A stretch of DNA of 64,000 bases from Streptomyces cyaneochromogenes (lineage in GTDB: Bacteria; Actinomycetota; Actinomycetes; Streptomycetales; Streptomycetaceae), in assembly GCF_003963535.1 (NCBI RefSeq), contig NZ_CP034539.1, positions 10,106,001 to 10,170,000 on the forward strand, in the 5' to 3' direction. The notes under the pieces are model-generated. The model saw nothing but the letters and a program-made list of their open reading frames with translations, was not told the origin of the DNA and did no database searches. Every line of letters begins with the position of its first letter. The stretch's first letter is position 1. The translations under genes and the position numbers were made by a program. Positions 44,985 through 54,104 of the stretch are shown here, one piece after another.

Positions 44985-45779
44985 TTACAGTCCTGGGCCG
45001 TCCAGCCCCGCAGGGATGGCCGCACGTACGTCACGCGGGCTCGCGCCGAGTTCACGGCGGCAGGCCTTGTTGAAGGCCTGGAGGTCGGCGATGCCCACGG
45101 CCGCGGCGATGGCGGTGATGGACAGGGTGGACGACAACAGGAGGTGCCGGGCGCGTTGAAGGCGTCGCTGCCGGATGTACGACACGACCGTGAGGCCCGT
45201 TTCGGCACGGAACACACGCGTCAGGTGTGTGTGGGAGATCCCGATGGCGCGCGCGACGTCCGGTACGGACAGCGGGCCGGCCAGGTGTTCCTCGACGTAG
45301 GCCTGTGCGGCGGCCACGAAGGGGTGGCGGCGCCCGGCGCCAACGCCCCTCGGCAACTCGGCGATGCGCCACAGAGCGGTCCAGACCTCGGCCGTGGCTC
45401 GCCGGGGAGAAGTCGGCATGGCCGTCACGGCGTGTCGGAGCAGATCGGCCAGGCGGGTGCTCTCGGCCGCGGCGTCCTGCATCACCGGCACCACCCGCGC
45501 GCTCCCGCCGTCGTGCAGCCGCAGATGGACGTAGAAATGCTCAGACCGGCCCCGATAGTGGAAGTGCACCTCCGTGTTCGGCGGCACCAGGCTGACGTGG
45601 CCGGGGCGTATGGGGTGCACCGACTGCCCGAGAGACAGCGCACCCTCGTAGTTGTAGAGGTGCAGCTGCCACAGGTCGGGCAGCCGGAAGACGTCGTGGG
45701 CGCTGGAGACGCCGTGCACCCCGATGCCGGCATTGACCACGGTGGGCGCCTCGTCGAGCCGTACTGTCACGTGTTTCAC
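44985..45779 (-). CDS. AraC family transcriptional regulator
   Basis: A 264-residue regulator. The N-terminal cupin-like sensor includes GHVSLVPPNTEVHFHYRG. The C-terminal double helix-turn-helix has SVPDVARAIGISHTHLTRVFRAETG and ITAIAAAVGIADLQAFNKACRRELG. It is divergent, across 73 bases, from a phytanoyl-dioxygenase-like gene that it probably activates. The sensor resembles those of sugar-responsive AraC proteins, but its ligand is unknown. Confidence 0.88.
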   Translation of the reverse strand: MKHVTVRLDEAPTVVNAGIGVHGVSSAHDVFRLPDLWQLHLYNYEGALSLGQSVHPIRPGHVSLVPPNTEVHFHYRGRSEHFYVHLRLHDGGSARVVPVMQDAAAESTRLADLLRHAVTAMPTSPRRATAEVWTALWRIAELPRGVGAGRRHPFVAAAQAYVEEHLAGPLSVPDVARAIGISHTHLTRVFRAETGLTVVSYIRQRRLQRARHLLLSSTLSITAIAAAVGIADLQAFNKACRRELGASPRDVRAAIPAGLDGPGL

Positions 45780-45852
45780 GAGGATGGAAAATTACCAGCA
45801 CTGGACGATTTCAGCCCACGACTGAGCCGGTCAGGGCGCTTACGTTCGTCGC

Positions 45853-46671
45853 ATGTCAACCAGCAAGCAACTCCTGACCTCGGTTCAGGTGGCGCGCTTC
45901 GTCGCGCAGGGTTTCCTGCGCCTGGACGGGGTGGTGCCGCAAGAGATCAATGAGCGGGCCATCGCGACCTTGACCGAGGGCCTGCCGGACGTGGCCTACG
46001 GAACTCCGCTGGGCGGGGCGTTCGCGCCGGACACCTTCGTCCACGAACTGCTCGCCCTGCCGGTCGTCGCGGGCGCTGTCGAGAGTCTGGTCGGGCCCGA
46101 CCCGACCGTCGACCACCATGCGGTTCATGTGCGCTGGCCGCACGAGGGAGAGGCGCAGCCGCTCCACGGAGACGCGATCATCGACGTGCGGCCGGACGCG
46201 TTCGACATCCAGCTCATGTACTACCCGCACGAGGTGACCGCCGACATGGGCGGCACCCTCAGTGTGCCCGGAAGCCATCTGCGCAGGATCAACGAGACGG
46301 ACGTCGGCCGCGTCCAGAACCTCAGGGGACAGACCCGTCTGACCTGCCCGGCCGGCACGGTCGTTCTCGTGCACCACGGCATCTGGCACAGCGGCCGCCG
46401 CAACGACACCGCGAACCGCCGCTACATGTACAAGCTCCGCCTCAACCCGACCGTGCCGCAGGTGCGTCTGTGGGACCTCTCCGACCTGCACGACCCCGCG
46501 GTGACCGCGGAACTCAACACGTACCTCCCCTGGTACGAGCAGGCCACCGGCCGACTGGAGATCTACAACCGGGTCCTGCTGTGGCGGGCCCTGACCGGTG
46601 ACGACTCCTTCGATGTCGAGTACTGGGTCACACGCGTCAGCAACCGGCCTACCCTGGGGAGCCACGCATGA
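45853..46671 (+). CDS. Phytanoyl-CoA dioxygenase family protein
   Basis: A 272-residue Fe(II)/2-oxoglutarate-dependent oxygenase. The facial triad is visible as LHGDAI (His and Asp) and VVLVHHGIWHSGRRNDT (distal His, with Arg for 2-oxoglutarate). The double-stranded beta-helix fold is complete. The family hydroxylates diverse small molecules, not only phytanoyl-CoA. Its stop overlaps the next small gene's start (ATGA), and the divergent AraC protein probably controls both. Confidence 0.85.
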   Translation: MSTSKQLLTSVQVARFVAQGFLRLDGVVPQEINERAIATLTEGLPDVAYGTPLGGAFAPDTFVHELLALPVVAGAVESLVGPDPTVDHHAVHVRWPHEGEAQPLHGDAIIDVRPDAFDIQLMYYPHEVTADMGGTLSVPGSHLRRINETDVGRVQNLRGQTRLTCPAGTVVLVHHGIWHSGRRNDTANRRYMYKLRLNPTVPQVRLWDLSDLHDPAVTAELNTYLPWYEQATGRLEIYNRVLLWRALTGDDSFDVEYWVTRVSNRPTLGSHA

Positions 46672-46934
46672 GGCAGCAGGTTCTGGTCCTCTATCTCTCG
46701 ACGTCGACGCTGGACTCCCACGTCGTGGGCTGGTCGCAGTACGACGGGACCGGCCGGACCCACCCGACGACCGGCGACAGCGACGAGCCGCCCTATCCCA
46801 CCGGGCTCGCCGCGCTGCTCGACGGGTGGCGCCTGTTCCAGGCGTCCCAGCTGCTGCCGCCTCAGGCCGGTCACGAGTACGACGTCTCCTTCCTCAAGCA
46901 CGAGTTCTTCTTCGAGAAGCTGGAGGACGACTGA
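46668..46934 (+). CDS. Small conserved protein coupled to the dioxygenase
   Basis: An 88-residue acidic protein, unrecognised, containing VVGWSQYDGTGRTHPT and ending HEFFFEKLEDD. It has no signal peptide. Its ATGA overlap with the dioxygenase gene implies coupled translation and perhaps a protein partner or accessory role; that is inference. Confidence 0.7.
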   Translation: MRQQVLVLYLSTSTLDSHVVGWSQYDGTGRTHPTTGDSDEPPYPTGLAALLDGWRLFQASQLLPPQAGHEYDVSFLKHEFFFEKLEDD

Positions 46935-47244
46935 CGGCCTCGCGCTCGTCGATGTGAGCCGGGGGCATGCGGACGGCGGGGCGGCGCATCGTCTGACGGC
47001 CCGGATCAGGTGATCAAGCGCTTCGAAAAAGCCCCGCCGACCTTCCGCCGTACCTTCGTGCCGACGGACCTGAGATGCCAAGTCATGCAGCGCGCTTACA
47101 TTCGAAGCGCTTCGACAGTATGGTGCGCGCCGGGAGTATCGCGTCCGGTGTGCCCAGAGTGACCCGACGCCTTCTCCGAGCCGACGGCGCGTCACCGACA
47201 CCCCAGCAGGGAACCGGGTGACGCGCGCACTGAAGGAGACAGGG
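46935..47244. other. Promoter region of the CE2 esterase gene
   Basis: This 310-base gap contains a perfect TCGAAGCGCTTCGA palindrome at 47102-47115 and a partial copy (AAGCGCTTCGA) at 47016-47026, 86 bases apart. That spacing would allow cooperative repressor binding. No gene is seen. Confidence 0.65.
47102..47115. promoter_or_regulatory. LacI-type operator TCGAAGCGCTTCGA
   Basis: A perfect 14-base palindrome with the central CG typical of LacI-family operators. It is identical to the two copies at 51878-51891 and 52033-52046 in front of the polysaccharide locus. It lies 130 bases upstream of the CE2 esterase start. Confidence 0.8.
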
Positions 47245-48831
47245 ATGCATGGCTCGTATGTGAGACTCACGGTTCCCTGGTGGCGTCGCGGGAGGCGAAC
47301 GGCCGTGCTCGCCGCGGTGACCGCCCTCATGGCGACGCTCTTGGCCGGGTTGGGTGCCACCGGGACGGCGCAGGCGGCCACGGTGGACACGAGCGCGTGG
47401 TATGCGCTGGTCAACCGTGGCAGCGGCAAGGCTCTGGATGTGGCGGGCGCGAGCACTGCCGACGGTGCGGGCGTGACGCAGTGGAGTCGCATGGACAGTG
47501 CCAATCAGCGGTTCCAGTTCGTCGATTCGGGTGGCGGCTACTACCGGTTGAAGGCGCAGCACTCCGGGAAGGTGCTGGACGTCCTCAACTACTCCACCGC
47601 CGACCAGGCGGACGTGGTGCAGTGGGGTGACGCCAACGGCACCAACCAGCAGTTCCGGCTGGCCGATTCGTCGGACGGTTACGTCCGTCTGATCAACCGC
47701 AACAGCGGCAAGGCCCTTGAGGTGCAGAACGCCTCCACCGCGGACGGCGGCAAGGTCGTGCAGTTCGCCGACTGGGGCGGGGCCAACCAGCAGTGGCAGC
47801 TGGCCCGTGTCGGCTCCGGCACGCCGACGGCGGGAGCGCTGGCGCAGGCGCACGCCGCGGGGCGGGTCAAGGACAACGGAAACACGGTGCAGTACAGCTG
47901 GCCCGGCGTCTACTTCGAGGGCCGCGTCAGCGGCACCGGCGTGGGCATCGTGCTGAACGACTCGGCCGCCGACTACGACGTCCAGATCGACGGCTCCACC
48001 GTCGCCACGCTCGTCACGCCCGGCAACACCACGCACTGGATCAACGGCCTGTCCAACAGCACGCACAGCGTCCGGGTCGTCAAGCGCAACGACACCCCCG
48101 GGGACACCAGCACGTTCGGCGGCTTCGTCGCCGCGCCCGGCGGCACCGTACTGAGCAAGCCCGCCGCCCGCAGCCGCCAGATCGAGTTCATAGGCGACTC
48201 CCTCACGGTGGGCTACGGCAACCTGTCGAACTCCCGCACCTGCACCTGGGACCAGCTCAAGCGGAACACCAACTCCGACGTGAGCTACGGCGCCCTCACC
48301 GCCCGGAAGCTGAACGCCGACTACCAGATCAACGGCTACTCGGGCCTCGGCATGGTGCGCAACTACAACGGAGGCCGTACGGACGTCACGTACCGGAGCT
48401 TCTACGACCGTGCCCTGCTGAACGACTCCGGCGACGTCTGGCAGAACCCGGGCACCTGGCGCCCCCGGGTCGTGGTGGTCAACCTCGGCACCAACGACTT
48501 CTCGACGGCCATCAACCCCGGTGAGCCGTGGACGTCCGACAGCCTCGCGGCCGGCTACCGCACCGCCTACGGCGACTTCATCCAGAAGCTGAGGACGCGC
48601 TACGGGGCCGACACGACCATCGTGGCGGTGGGCGCCGGCCAGTACGCCGGACATGTCCAGCAGGTCGTCAAGGCGCGCAACGACGCCGGTGACAGCCGGG
48701 TCCGCTACTGGTTCCTCGACGACTCGGGCCTGGACTTCCTCGGCTGCGACTGGCACTACTCGGCCGCCGACGACCGACTCATCGCCGACCGGCTCACCTC
48801 GTTCATCGCCGGTCTGCCGACGGGCTGGTGA
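47245..48831 (+). CDS. Secreted CBM13-CE2 acetylesterase (SGNH hydrolase)
   Basis: A 528-residue secreted enzyme; the ATG at 47245 follows AAGGAG. After the signal peptide (about 1-45), a ricin-type CBM13 domain (about 48-195) has QxW/F repeats (NQRF, NQQF, NQQW). A CE2-type N-terminal beta-sandwich (about 205-310) leads into an SGNH domain with FIGDSLTVGYGN (Ser nucleophile), NLGTNDF and DWHYSAADD (catalytic Asp/His). CE2 enzymes deacetylate plant polysaccharides. The upstream operator matches those of the xyloglucan-type locus 4 kb away, suggesting joint control. Confidence 0.88.
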   Translation: MHGSYVRLTVPWWRRGRRTAVLAAVTALMATLLAGLGATGTAQAATVDTSAWYALVNRGSGKALDVAGASTADGAGVTQWSRMDSANQRFQFVDSGGGYYRLKAQHSGKVLDVLNYSTADQADVVQWGDANGTNQQFRLADSSDGYVRLINRNSGKALEVQNASTADGGKVVQFADWGGANQQWQLARVGSGTPTAGALAQAHAAGRVKDNGNTVQYSWPGVYFEGRVSGTGVGIVLNDSAADYDVQIDGSTVATLVTPGNTTHWINGLSNSTHSVRVVKRNDTPGDTSTFGGFVAAPGGTVLSKPAARSRQIEFIGDSLTVGYGNLSNSRTCTWDQLKRNTNSDVSYGALTARKLNADYQINGYSGLGMVRNYNGGRTDVTYRSFYDRALLNDSGDVWQNPGTWRPRVVVVNLGTNDFSTAINPGEPWTSDSLAAGYRTAYGDFIQKLRTRYGADTTIVAVGAGQYAGHVQQVVKARNDAGDSRVRYWFLDDSGLDFLGCDWHYSAADDRLIADRLTSFIAGLPTGW

Positions 48832-48843
48832 CCGACACGCGGC

Positions 48844-51303
48844 TCAGTGCGGCTCGGACTGAGGGAGGGTCTGCGCGCACCAGATCGTCTTGCCGTTGGT
48901 GGTGTGCCGGGTACCCCACCCCTGGGTCAGCTGGGCGACGAGCAACAGGCCCCGGCCGCCCTCGTCGAAGTCGCGGGCCCTGCGCAGGTGCGGTGCGGTG
49001 TTGCTGGAGTCGGAGACCTCGCAGATCAGGGAGGTGTCGCGAATCAGCCGCAGCCTGATCGGCGGCTCGCCGTACCGGATGGCGTTGGTGACCAGCTCGC
49101 TGACGACCAGCTCGGTGACGAAGGAGGCCTCCTCCAGGCCCCACGCGTCCACCTGGTCGACGGCGAACTTCCTGACGCGCGGCACCTGCGCGGGGTCCGG
49201 CTCGACGTCCCAGTCGGCGACGTGGTGGCGGGCCAGCGCGTGGGTGCGAGCGAGCAGCAGAGCCGCGTCGTCGGTACGGTGATCGGGGAGCACCGCGTCG
49301 ATCACCGTGTCGCACAGGGCCTCCAGTGAGGTGGCCGGCTGTTTCAGGACCCGCTGCAGTTCGGTGATTCCCTTGTCGACGTCGCGTGCGCGGCCGTCCA
49401 GCAGCCCGTCGGTGTAGAGGGCGAGCAGGCTGCCCTCGGGCAGTTCGAGCTCGGTGGCCTCGAACGGTAGCCCGCCGATGCCGAGCGGAGGCCCCGGCTG
49501 GGCGGTCACCGGGGTCCTGGTGCCGTCCGGGGAGATGATCAGCGGCAGGGGATGGCCGGCGCTCGCCAGCGTGAACCGCCGGGAGACCGGGTCGTAGACG
49601 GTGTACAGACAGGTGGCCCCGGACTCGCCGGTCGGCTGGAAGTGGCCGGTGGGCTGGAGATCGCTGGCGAGGTGGAGGACCAGGTCGTCCAGGTGGGTCA
49701 TCAGTTCGTCCGGCGGCAGGTCCACGTCGGCGAGGGTGCGGACCGCCGTGCGCAGCCGGCCCATGCTGGCCGAGGCGTGCAGGCCGTGACCGACGACATC
49801 GCCGACGACCAGGGCGACCCGGGCCCCGGACAGCGGAATGACGTCGAACCAGTCACCGCCCACTTCCGCACCTGCCCCGCCGGGCAGATAGCGGGATGCC
49901 ACCTCGACCGCCTCATGGTTCGGCAGTCCCTGCGGCAGCAGGCTGCGTTGCAGGGTCAGCGCGGTCGTGCGCTCGCGCGAGTAGCGGCGGGCGTTGTCGA
50001 TGGCGACGGCTGCCTTGGTGGTCAGCTCCTCGGCGAGGATCAGGTCGTCGGCGGTGAAGGCCTCGGGCCGGTCGAGCCGGGTGAAGGCGACGACCCCGAG
50101 CAGCGCGCCGCGCGCCCGGAGCGGCACGGTGATCCGGCCGGTCAGCCCGTCGGCGGCGAGGGACCCGTCGATCACCGGGTTGCCCGGTGGCCAGTGGGCA
50201 GGGTCGGCGGCGAGCCCGGGCCCGAAGGCCCATTCGCCGCCCTGGCCGGGTTCAGCGGCGAGCTCCACCGTGGACCTGCCGGTGGCCAGGCAGCGGGCGG
50301 CGACGGAACCGGGAGGGTGGCTGACCGGTGTCGTGGGCCCGGGAGCTCGGTCGGTGTCGTCCTGCGCGCTGTGCCGGGCGGCACGGCTGAGCACGATGGG
50401 CTCGCCGGAGGTGAACGCGGACACGGACGGTGGTTCCTCTCCGCGCAGCACCTCGTCGAAGAGATCCACGGTGACGAGGTCGGTGAATCCCGGCACCGGG
50501 GTCGTGGCCAGCTCCTGGGCGGTTCCGATCACGTCGAGGGTCCGGCCGATGCCGCCGCTGGCCTGGTTCAGGATGAGCAGGCGCTGCCGAGCCCAGTACT
50601 CGGCGCTCATGTCGAATCCCCAGTTGGCGATCGCGCAGACCCTGCCCCCGGCATCCCGGACGGGCCAGATGCTGGTGGCCCAGGCATTGGCGTAGTCACT
50701 GCCGCGAGGGCGGAAGACGGTGATCAGACGCGTGGGTTCGCCCGTCCTCGCCACTTGGGCGAGTGCGTCCGTGTAGGGCTTGTCGTCCCGCTCGGGAAAC
50801 AGCGTGCGGTCGAATTCGGGAAACATCTCGCGGTACTTCCTGCCGAGCACTTGCTCCTCGGAGTGCGCGATCACCCGGCCCGAAGAGGCGTTGATCCACA
50901 GAAAGCGCAGGTCAGGGTCATACACGCCCAGCGCGAAGGGCGACTGCTCGAAGGCCCGGTCGGCGATCACCGGGCGGCTTCCCCAGCGCTGGACGGTCAC
51001 CGCGTGACCCAGTGCCCGCCCCTCGGGGCCGAAGAGTGGGTGAGCCGTCACCACGGCGTCCACCGTGGAACCGTCCCGGTGGCGCAGGAGGATGAACCCC
51101 GTGGGGTCGGGGCCGGCGCCGTAGCCCTCGGGGAAGCCGGGTGGTGGGGGATCGACCAGCAGGTCGGTCACGGGGCGGCCTACGGTGTCCTGCGCCGTCC
51201 AGCCCAGCAGCAGTCGGCACCCCTCGCTCCAGCCGCTCACCATGCCGTCACGGTCCACGACGGCCACAGCGGTGGGCGCGTCCTGTGTGCCGGCCATCTC
51301 CAC
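48844..51303 (-). CDS. PAS-GAF-SpoIIE phosphatase with a C-terminal HATPase domain
   Basis: An 819-residue multidomain regulator. Two PAS domains occupy about residues 1-245 and a GAF domain about 250-440. A PP2C/SpoIIE phosphatase domain (about 455-670) has VGGDWFDVIPLSGARVALVVGDVVGHG, with metal-binding Asp residues, and LALYTDGLLDGR. A C-terminal anti-sigma-type HATPase domain (about 690-815) has ELVVSELVTNAIRYG and FDEGGRGLLLVAQL. It should dephosphorylate an anti-sigma antagonist and itself act as a switch kinase. The GTG at 51303 follows GGAGG. Confidence 0.9.
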   Translation of the reverse strand: MEMAGTQDAPTAVAVVDRDGMVSGWSEGCRLLLGWTAQDTVGRPVTDLLVDPPPPGFPEGYGAGPDPTGFILLRHRDGSTVDAVVTAHPLFGPEGRALGHAVTVQRWGSRPVIADRAFEQSPFALGVYDPDLRFLWINASSGRVIAHSEEQVLGRKYREMFPEFDRTLFPERDDKPYTDALAQVARTGEPTRLITVFRPRGSDYANAWATSIWPVRDAGGRVCAIANWGFDMSAEYWARQRLLILNQASGGIGRTLDVIGTAQELATTPVPGFTDLVTVDLFDEVLRGEEPPSVSAFTSGEPIVLSRAARHSAQDDTDRAPGPTTPVSHPPGSVAARCLATGRSTVELAAEPGQGGEWAFGPGLAADPAHWPPGNPVIDGSLAADGLTGRITVPLRARGALLGVVAFTRLDRPEAFTADDLILAEELTTKAAVAIDNARRYSRERTTALTLQRSLLPQGLPNHEAVEVASRYLPGGAGAEVGGDWFDVIPLSGARVALVVGDVVGHGLHASASMGRLRTAVRTLADVDLPPDELMTHLDDLVLHLASDLQPTGHFQPTGESGATCLYTVYDPVSRRFTLASAGHPLPLIISPDGTRTPVTAQPGPPLGIGGLPFEATELELPEGSLLALYTDGLLDGRARDVDKGITELQRVLKQPATSLEALCDTVIDAVLPDHRTDDAALLLARTHALARHHVADWDVEPDPAQVPRVRKFAVDQVDAWGLEEASFVTELVVSELVTNAIRYGEPPIRLRLIRDTSLICEVSDSSNTAPHLRRARDFDEGGRGLLLVAQLTQGWGTRHTTNGKTIWCAQTLPQSEPH

Positions 51304-51474
51304 GCGCCACGCCTCCGTCCGGACAGCCGTGCCCGTCAGGGCTGGTTTCCAGCGGCCATCTCCAGCCTAGATCGGCCGCCGCTCCACGGCGCTCCGGCCG
51401 GTGCGCTCGGGTGTGCCAGGTGCCGGAGCGAGCGGGGCTGGAGCCTGAGCCTTCGCACCCGTTCGACAGCAGCC

Positions 51475-51844
51475 GCGGCGCGTCCGCCGACAGGGTGAGG
51501 TCGCGGTGGGCGGGGGTGTCGAAGTCCTTGGTGAGGGCGTGCGGGTCGTACTCCGGGTCGAACTCGCCGGGGCGGAAGCGGACCGAGAGCTGGCGGCGGA
51601 CGGCCGCGTCGAGTGTCCGCCTCGGGGTGTCACCCGACGTACTGGCGCACCGCGTCCGTCCTCAAGCCTGGCCGGCCCACAACAACGAGACGGGCCGCGA
51701 CGTCACGTCCTCCTCGGTCCTCCCGCTCGTCCTGCACGAGTACGACCTGCCCGACTGGACCGACGAGGACCTGTCGATGCGCTTCGTGAACGGCAGTCGT
51801 CGATCGCGGAAAGGTGGGGTGTGTGCGGCGTGCATGGCAGACAT
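51475..51844 (-). pseudogene. GH3 glycosidase remnant with an inverted internal segment
   Basis: The minus strand from ATG 51844 reads a GH3 N-terminus (TPPFRDRRLPFTKRID). Around 51773 the sense switches: the plus strand from about 51628 to 51773 encodes HPTYWRTASVLK, AHNNETGRDVTSSSV and LVLHEYDLPDWTDEDL, the GH3 segment that should follow. From about 51625 down, the minus strand resumes with TLDAAVRRQLSVRF and EFDPEYDPHALTKDFDTPAHR. Flipping the 145-base segment restores GH3 order, although much is deleted and a base is lost. It was probably a beta-glucosidase or beta-xylosidase. Confidence 0.65.
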
Positions 51845-51877
51845 ATGGGATTCCCTTGCGGGGAGTGGCACGACGTA

Positions 51878-51891
51878 TCGAAGCGCTTCGA
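51878..51891. promoter_or_regulatory. LacI-type operator TCGAAGCGCTTCGA (copy 2)
   Basis: Perfect 14-base palindrome, 34 bases upstream of the GH3 remnant start on the minus strand and within the divergent gap to the ABC transporter remnant. It matches copies at 47102 and 52033. Confidence 0.8.
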
Positions 51892-52032
51892 CACCATGGG
51901 GGTCATGGGAATTGTCAAGGATCAACATCGTTGATTCAAGCAGGGCGGAAGAACAGCCCCTCCAGTACGTCGGAGGAATCTTGGAAGCGACTCTTGTGCG
52001 CCCATAGGTGTTCACTTAACCTCGCAGCAACA

Positions 52033-52046
52033 TCGAAGCGCTTCGA
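52033..52046. promoter_or_regulatory. LacI-type operator TCGAAGCGCTTCGA (copy 3)
   Basis: Perfect palindrome 117 bases upstream of the binding-protein remnant. It is 155 bases from copy 2, so one regulator could control both directions, possibly by looping. No LacI-family gene is in the window. Confidence 0.8.
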
Positions 52047-52163
52047 CTGTGAATCGCCATCGCAGTGATGGGATGTTCGCTTTCGGCTCGGCCAGTTCCC
52101 ATCACGACACCGCAGCCGACGGCCACCGCCGGGTGTCCAGGTGCGCCATGAAGGGTTGACGCA

Positions 52164-52327
52164 ATGACGCCGAATGCCGCCTCCGCCTCCTCCGGACCGA
52201 GCCGGAGAAGCTTCCTCGCCTCGACTGCGGTCGCCACCGCAGCGGAGGCGGGTGGGATGCCGCTGCTCACCGCCTGCGGCGGGTCCGACACCGCCTCGCG
52301 CGAGGGCGCCACCTCGGGCAAGGCCGC
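52164..52327 (+). pseudogene. Sugar-binding lipoprotein, N-terminal remnant
   Basis: From ATG 52164 the product begins with a Tat-type lipoprotein signal: twin arginine SRRSFLAS and lipobox LTAC at about residues 35-38, then GGSDTAS. Such starts are typical of CUT1 sugar-binding proteins. After about 55 residues the sequence jumps directly into the middle of a permease in another frame, so the whole ligand-binding domain is deleted. Confidence 0.75.
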
Positions 52328-52704
52328 CGATCTTCCTCGCCGCGCTGTCGGCGGTGAGCACCGACCTGTACGAGGCCGCCGCGATGGACGGCGCGGGGCG
52401 CTGGCGGCGCATGTGGCACGTGACGCTGCCCGCGCTGCGCCCGGTGATCGCGCTGCTGCTGGTGCTGCGGGTGGGTGACGCGCTGAGCGTGGGCTTCGAG
52501 CAGTTCCTGCTCCAGCGGTACGCGGTGGGTGCGGGGGCCAGTGAGGTCCTGGGCACCTACGTGTGGAACATGGGTCTCCAGAACGGCGACTTCAGCTATG
52601 CGGCGGCGGTCGGCCTGGCCAAGGGAGTCATCGGAGTGTGTCTCGTCCTGGGCGCGAACAAGGTCGCGCACCTGCTCGGCGAGCAGGGGGTGTACAAGAA
52701 GTGA
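52328..52704 (+). pseudogene. CUT1 sugar ABC permease (MalF-like), C-terminal remnant
   Basis: The frame ending at 52704 encodes only the last 125 residues of a sugar permease. The EAA coupling motif reads YEAAAMDGAGRWRRMWHVTLP, and GNFSYAAAVGLAKGVIG-like sequence (here GDFSYAAAVGLAKGVIG) forms the last helix. The N-terminal helices are missing because of the deletion that also removed the binding protein. The stop overlaps the GTG of the next gene. Confidence 0.75.
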
Positions 52705-54104
52705 GCCTGAACACGCAGCTCATCCGCAGCCTGAAGGCTCCCGCCCGCCCGGTGTGGGAGGAGCCGCCCGGCAAGGCCGGGCTCACCGCCAAGAGCGCCT
52801 TCCTCGCGCTGTGCTGCCTGGGGGTGCTCGGGCCGCTGTGGATCGTGATCGTCACCAGCCTCTCCCCGAAGCCGGTGATCGACCGGGTCGGCGGTCTGGT
52901 CTCCACCAACAACCGATGGGCGGCCGTCGACACGCTGTACCGGACCACCGACGGCGGCCGCACCTGGACGTCCCTGAAGGACACGGCCGTCTTCGACGTC
53001 TCCGAAACCCCCTACCTCAAGTGGGGCAAGGACAAGCCCAAGTTCGGCTGGTGGATCCAGGCCGTCGGCCTCGACCTCTTCGACTCCCGGCACGTCGTCT
53101 ACGGCACCGGCGCCACCCTCTACGGCACGCGCGACCTCAAGAACTGGGCTCCGCAGATACGCGGGATCGAGGAGGCGTCCGTGGTGCAGATCGTGTCGCC
53201 GCCGGCCGGAGAGGCCCACCTGATCAGCGGATCGCGGGACATCGGCGTGCTCTACCACGAGCGGTTGACCGCCTCGCCGTCGCGCGGCCTGTCCACGAAC
53301 CCCGTGTTCGGGTCCGACGTCGGACTCGCCCAGGCCGCGGCCAGACCCTCGTACGTCGTGCGCACCGGCTCGGGCGACAGCGGCAACGGCGCCTACTCGA
53401 ACGACGGCGGACAGACCTGGGCGCCCTTCAAGGCGCAGCCCGCCGCCGCCAAGGACGCGCCCGGCCCGATCGTCACCAACGCCGACGGCAGTGTGTTGCT
53501 GTGGTCCCTCGCGCACTGGGACGGCACCGTGTACCCGGCGCAGCGCTCGGCCGACAACGGCGCCACCTGGTCCGAGGTCGGCTCCCTCCCGAAGGGCGCC
53601 GTCCTGCTCGCGGACCCCGTGGACCCGAAGCGCTTCTACGCCTACGACACGACCGCCGGCACCCTCCGCGCCAGCACCGACGGCGGCCTGACCTTCACCG
53701 CCCGGGCCACCGGCCTGCCGACCGGTGACGCGGGCTTCCAACTGGCCGCGGCCCCGGGACGCTCCGGCGATCTGTGGCTCAGCGCCAAGGCGAGCGGCCT
53801 GCACCGCTCCACCGACGGTGGCGCCACCTTCACCAAGCTCGGCAGCTGCCGGGCCGCCCACACCCTCGGGTTCGGCAAGGCCGCCGAGGGCGCCTCCTGC
53901 CCGGTGATCTACCTTGTCGGTGCGATCGACGGCTCCAACGCCGTTCACCGCTCCGACGACGAAGCGAAAACCTGGACGCGGATCAACGACGATCAACACC
54001 AGTGGGGCTGGATCGGCACCGCCATCACCGGCGACCCACGCGTCCATGGCCGTGTCTACCTTGCCGCCAACGGACGTGGTGTGCAGTACGGGGAGCCTGT
54101 CTGA
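52701..54104 (+). pseudogene. In-frame chimera: permease N-terminus fused to GH74 C-terminus
   Basis: A continuous 467-residue frame from GTG 52701. Residues 1 to about 64 are the N-terminus of a MalG-type permease, with one membrane helix (FLALCCLGVLGPLWIVIVTSL) and PVIDRVGGL. From about residue 68 it is the C-terminal part of a GH74 xyloglucanase, with propeller repeats such as LYRTTDGGRTWTSL, GAYSNDGGQTWAPF and HRSTDGGATFTKLG. Most of permease 2, any gene between, and the GH74 N-terminal propeller with its catalytic Asp are lost. The product would be a membrane-tethered half-propeller. Its stop overlaps the GH42 start. Confidence 0.8.

Noticed and set aside
46668..46934. Possible RiPP precursor after the phytanoyl dioxygenase
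   Set aside because: The 88-residue product has no Cys-rich or leader-core pattern, and no modifying enzyme or exporter is nearby.
53628..53637. AAGCGCTT core inside the GH74 segment
   Set aside because: Lacks the TCG/CGA flanks and lies within coding sequence.
52596..54047. 483-codon minus-strand open frame
   Set aside because: Antisense to the GH74-like sequence; Gly/Val/Arg-rich with no recognisable domain.
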